Assembly (NCBI GenBank): GCA_028819675.1 | Contig: JAPPKT010000038.1 | Location: 1 to 9,976 of the forward strand | Length of the DNA: 9,976 nt | Direction: 5' to 3' | Origin: Caldilineaceae bacterium | GTDB taxonomy: Bacteria; Chloroflexota; Anaerolineae; Caldilineales; Caldilineaceae | Shown: piece by piece, positions 7,920 to 9,976 of the stretch | How positions within the stretch are numbered: the first letter of the stretch is position 1 | How the letters are laid out: the number at the start of each line of letters is the position of its first letter | Position numbers and translations under genes: made by a program | Notes under the pieces: model-generated | Database searches by the model: none | The model's input: the letters and a program-made list of their open reading frames with translations, nothing else | What the model was told of the DNA's origin: nothing

Positions 7920-7930
7920 ATTCTCGCTAT

Positions 7931-7999
7931 GCGCAATTGGGTACTTTGCGCGAATTGTTGAGGCGCTGGCAGCGCTCGCCGGCCAAGTGATGCCGGCGA
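7931..7999 (-). repeat. Cluster of three inverted repeats between chlD and the TPR-like gene
   Basis: The gap 7920-8001 is mostly dyad symmetry. On the - strand, immediately after the chlD stop, comes an 8-bp perfect stem (7992-7999 with 7976-7983, TCGCCGGC/GCCGGCGA, 8-base loop). Then follows a 5-bp stem GCGCT/AGCGC with a 3-base loop (about 7963-7975). Nearer the next start is a 6-bp stem GCGCAA/TTGCGC (7931-7936 with 7946-7951). None is followed by a T run, so intrinsic termination is not convincing. Possible roles are mRNA stabilisation, attenuation between the two genes, or an operator for the downstream gene. Confidence 0.5.
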
Positions 8000-8001
8000 T
8001 T

Positions 8002-8973
8002 CTAGCCGCCGATTTCCCGTTTTACGGTATTGAGAAGGGTGTCGGCCCGCAGCTCAGGCAGATTATAGCAGACGCCGCCCATTTGCTCGGCCAGGGCCTG
8101 TGCCAGCCCACGATCGAAGGCCATGTGCTCCATGTTGATTACGATGGTGCGGACGTCCTCGCTGTCGAAGAGGGAGGCCATTTTCATTGCCTCTTCCTGG
8201 GCGGGCATGCCGGTCATGCTTACGTTGCCGGCACCGTCGGTCAGCAGCATCACCAGCGGCCGGAGCTCCGGGTCGCGGCGCTGGGCGTTTTCGACTACCT
8301 GCCATGTTGCAAGGAGACCGCTACTGAGAGGCGTTTTGCCCCCCACGGGGAGATCCTTGAGGGCCCTTTCCGCCAGTTCGACGCTATTGGTGGGCGGCAG
8401 AACGACTCGAGCCTTGTCGCGCTGGAAGACGACCAGCCCGACCTGGTCCCGGCGCTGATAGGCTTCGACCAACAGGCTGAAAATGGCGCCTTTTGTGGCT
8501 TCCATCCGTTCGCTGGCCGCCATCGACCAGCTGGCGTCCACGACGAAGAGGATGAGATTGCCTGTACGGCGGACGCGGATTTTGCGCTGCAGATCGGACA
8601 TGCGCAACTGCAAGGCAAGGTCGCTCTCCCCGCTTGCGTGCCGTTCCTTCTGGTGGGGGGCGGCGTTACGCAAGGTGGCGTCGAAGGCGACGTCTTCGTA
8701 ATTTTCGTTGGCTGGACGCGCTTTAATGTAGCGGCCGCGCTTGCGGTCGGTCCGGCTGTAGGAGCGTTTGCCGGATTTTTCGCGCGTCATCTTGTCGAGC
8801 GGCGTATCGAGCTTACGTGCTTCGAAGACCTCACCGACGTCGACCGGTTTGCGGGCTCCCTTCTCGTCTCCGGGTGATGAACTCTGTTGGGGAGCTGCGT
8901 CCGGCTGTGCTACGCCGCCTTCACCGCTCTCCGGCGAGGAGTCTAGCTCCTCTGAGTCATCACCCTCTTCACT
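8002..8973 (-). CDS. chlD: ChlD-type chelatase medium subunit: acidic linker and VWA domain, reached by -1 frameshift from the upstream ATPase frame
   Basis: This is the second half of the chelatase gene, in the -1 frame relative to 8943-9976. After the A8 run it reads SEEGDDSEEL, a long Asp/Glu/Ser/Pro linker, then VGEVFEARKLDTPLDK, MTREKSGKRSYSRTDRKRG and a VWA/integrin-I domain. Counting from the Met at 8790, the MIDAS metal site is DASWS (85-89), Thr153 (GGKTPLS) and Asp185 (LLTDGAGN). Joined to the ATPase half it gives about 655 residues in the window, a normal ChlD length with a short N-terminus missing. ChlD is the medium subunit that couples the ATPase ring to the large metal-inserting subunit (ChlH or CobN). 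No ATG, GTG or TTG exists in this frame between the preceding stop (9022-9024) and ATG 8790, which itself lacks a ribosome site and lies inside conserved-looking sequence. Independent translation would lose the linker. A CobN partner is not in view. Confidence 0.85.
   Translation of the reverse strand, partial: SEEGDDSEELDSSPESGEGGVAQPDAAPQQSSSPGDEKGARKPVDVGEVFEARKLDTPLDKMTREKSGKRSYSRTDRKRGRYIKARPANENYEDVAFDATLRNAAPHQKERHASGESDLALQLRMSDLQRKIRVRRTGNLILFVVDASWSMAASERMEATKGAIFSLLVEAYQRRDQVGLVVFQRDKARVVLPPTNSVELAERALKDLPVGGKTPLSSGLLATWQVVENAQRRDPELRPLVMLLTDGAGNVSMTGMPAQEEAMKMASLFDSEDVRTIVINMEHMAFDRGLAQALAEQMGGVCYNLPELRADTLLNTVKREIGG
8936..8952 (-). promoter_or_regulatory. Hairpin downstream of the slippery site, with the 0-frame stop in its loop
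   Basis: On the - strand GAGGAG (8952-8947), loop CTAGA, CTCCTC (8941-8936) form a perfect 6-bp stem. The 0-frame TAG (8945-8943) is in the loop. The stem begins 20 bases after the A8 run, farther than the 5-9 bases typical of frameshift-stimulating structures, so its role in frameshifting is uncertain. Confidence 0.4.
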
Positions 8974-9976
8974 TTTTTTTCCGTTGTCGCCGCGTCGCCG
9001 TCCGCCTCTTCCATCGATTCTTCATTTTCCTCGGCTTCGGCGCGGGCCTGACGCATGTTGGCCTCGAGTTGCTCAGGTTGTAGCGCGGTATCCTGGAATG
9101 GCTGTTTCTTCATGCGGTGAGGAAGCGCCAGTTCTGCCGACATGAGGATATCCCTGTCGGTGATGGCATCTCGACCTTCAAATGCGGCCTGGGCTCGGGC
9201 TGTATTGAGAATGACGAGGTCGGCCCGGTGCCCGTCGACGCTGAAGCTGCTGGTGAGGGCGGCAATCGTGTAGAGATCTTTGTCTGTGTAACCGACGCTG
9301 TCATAGCGGCGACGGGCTTTTATGATTCGCTCACCCAGACTTTTTGCTTCGTCGGCAAAGTCTTCGAAGAAGCGGTCTGAATCCTGCTCAAAGCGCGTCC
9401 GCCGGCGCAAGATTTCCACGCGGGCGCGAGGCTCGTCGATGCCGACGACGTCAACGGCGTGTGCAAAACGGTCCAGCAGTTGGGGGCGCAGGTCGCCTTC
9501 TTCAGGGTTCATGGAGCCGACGAGAACAAAGCGGGCGGGATGCTGGACGCTAATGCCCTCGCGCTCGACGACGTTGACGCCCATGGCCGCGCTGTCCAGA
9601 AGCAGGTCGACAACGTGGTCGTCGAGGAGGTTTACCTCGTCGACGTAGAGGATTCCGCGGTTGGCGGCGGCGAGAATGCCTGGCTCGAAGTGGCGTTCGC
9701 CTTGACGAATTGCCTTCTCAATGTCCAGCGTGCCGACGACCCGATCCTCTGTGGCGCTGACGGGAAGGTCGATGAAAGGCGTGTTTCGCTGTCCGACTTT
9801 CAGTTCTCCATTGTGGGCCCCTGCCTCGCAGACATGGCAGAGACCGAGCGTGTCGTCCCGGTAACAGGCAAAGGGGCATCCATCTACCGCTTCGATTGCC
9901 GGCAACAGGGCAGCCAGGCCCCGGGCGGCGGTCGACTTGGCCGTGCCGCGTTCGCCCCTGATCAGCACACCGCCGA
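8943..9976 (-). CDS. chlD: ChlI/ChlD AAA+ ATPase domain: 0-frame product (small-subunit-like) and N-terminal half of ChlD; 5' end outside the window
   Basis: This is the AAA+ motor of a Mg/Co-chelatase (ChlI/CobS class side of ChlD). The frame enters from the right edge with GGVLIRGERGTAKST. Counting from the Val codon at 9968, Walker A is GERGTAKST (5-13), Walker B ILYVDEVNLLDD (106-117), sensor 1 GSMNPEEGDLRPQLLDRF (151-168) with candidate Arg fingers Arg161/Arg167, and sensor 2 GHRAD (Arg248). A four-Cys cluster (31, 35, 44, 47) follows Walker A, as in many ChlD-type cobaltochelatase proteins. The frame ends TEKKVKRVMTQRS then TAG at 8943-8945, giving a ChlI-like protein of roughly 341 residues plus the missing N-terminus. 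The C-terminal ~40 residues turn acidic, and the VWA domain follows in the -1 frame after an A8 run. So this product is probably the small subunit and the frameshifted one the medium subunit. The apparent start at 9968 is an internal GTG. Confidence 0.9.
   Translation of the reverse strand, partial: GGVLIRGERGTAKSTAARGLAALLPAIEAVDGCPFACYRDDTLGLCHVCEAGAHNGELKVGQRNTPFIDLPVSATEDRVVGTLDIEKAIRQGERHFEPGILAAANRGILYVDEVNLLDDHVVDLLLDSAAMGVNVVEREGISVQHPARFVLVGSMNPEEGDLRPQLLDRFAHAVDVVGIDEPRARVEILRRRTRFEQDSDRFFEDFADEAKSLGERIIKARRRYDSVGYTDKDLYTIAALTSSFSVDGHRADLVILNTARAQAAFEGRDAITDRDILMSAELALPHRMKKQPFQDTALQPEQLEANMRQARAEAEENEESMEEADGDAATTEKKVKRVMTQRS
8973..8980 (-). other. A8 slippery sequence, probable -1 programmed ribosomal frameshift site in chlD
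   Basis: On the - strand the 0 frame reads ACG GAA AAA AAA GTG. The last A of GAA plus two AAA codons makes A_AAA_AAA, the phase that allows both tRNAs to slip back one base. Reading then resumes AGT GAA GAG, entering the linker/VWA frame. Eight A residues could alternatively allow RNA polymerase to add one A, giving the same frame. A purine-rich AAGAGG (9010-9005) lies 24 bases upstream, farther than the ~10 bases usual for a stimulatory Shine-Dalgarno. Confidence 0.8.

Noticed and set aside
8002..8790. Independent VWA-domain gene starting at ATG 8790
   Set aside because: There is no ribosome site, the ATG falls inside a conserved-looking ChlD segment, and the preceding codons in the same frame encode the expected acidic linker, so the ORF is better read as the frameshifted second half of chlD.
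7720..8877. Long + strand open frame (385 codons) opposite the chelatase and TPR-like genes
   Set aside because: It lies antisense across two better-supported genes and the gap between them, has no recognisable motif, and reflects low stop frequency in GC-rich DNA.
8973..8980. chlD as a pseudogene broken by a frameshift mutation
   Set aside because: All catalytic motifs on both sides are intact, there is no other lesion, and the junction sits exactly at a correctly phased slippery run known to be used in chlD genes. A sequencing error in the homopolymer remains possible and is listed as a refuting test.

Overview
The window is GC-rich, gene-dense bacterial DNA. The gene content (a menaquinone pathway cluster, a ChlD-type chelatase subunit of the kind used as a cobaltochelatase, a PhyH-family dioxygenase) and the style of the proteins would fit an uncultured Chloroflexota or a similar environmental lineage. 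That placement is an inference from protein character only; no rRNA or tRNA gene is present to test it.

Left part, + strand (1-4607): menaquinone (vitamin K2) biosynthesis. It holds the C-terminal end of MenD (1-195), MenB (192-1043), MenE (1226-2794), a PhyH-family Fe(II)/2-oxoglutarate dioxygenase that is translationally coupled to menE (2794-3672), and MenH (3753-4607). Together these cover SEPHCHC synthesis (MenD), SHCHC synthesis (MenH), OSB-CoA ligation (MenE) and DHNA-CoA ring closure (MenB). MenF and MenC are not seen and may lie upstream. The dioxygenase is an unexpected member of the set.

Middle part, + strand (4608-6491): a good sigma70-like promoter (TTGAGA-N18-TATAAT) precedes a multi-spanning membrane protein of the lysylphosphatidylglycerol-synthase-TM/UPF0104 'flippase-like' family (4740-5735). 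It is followed by a PHP-domain metal-dependent phosphoesterase (5787-6491).

Right part, - strand (6549-9976): a TPR-like cytoplasmic protein of unknown function (6549-7919) lies downstream of a ChlI/ChlD chelatase gene that runs off the right edge. The chelatase gene is the most notable thing here. Its AAA+ ATPase half (8943-9976) and its acidic-linker/VWA half (8002-8973) are in different frames, joined exactly at a run of eight A residues. The run is in the right phase for tandem -1 slippage (A_AAA_AAA). The -1 frame has no start codon between the junction and residue ~394 of the joined protein, although that stretch reads as family-like linker. This matches programmed frameshifting described for chlD genes, where one gene makes both the small (ChlI-like, 0 frame) and medium (ChlD, -1 frame) chelatase subunits.

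No CRISPR, insertion sequence, tRNA or rRNA was recognised. The longest gap between genes is 182 bases (1044-1225). The two gene blocks converge across 6492-6548.
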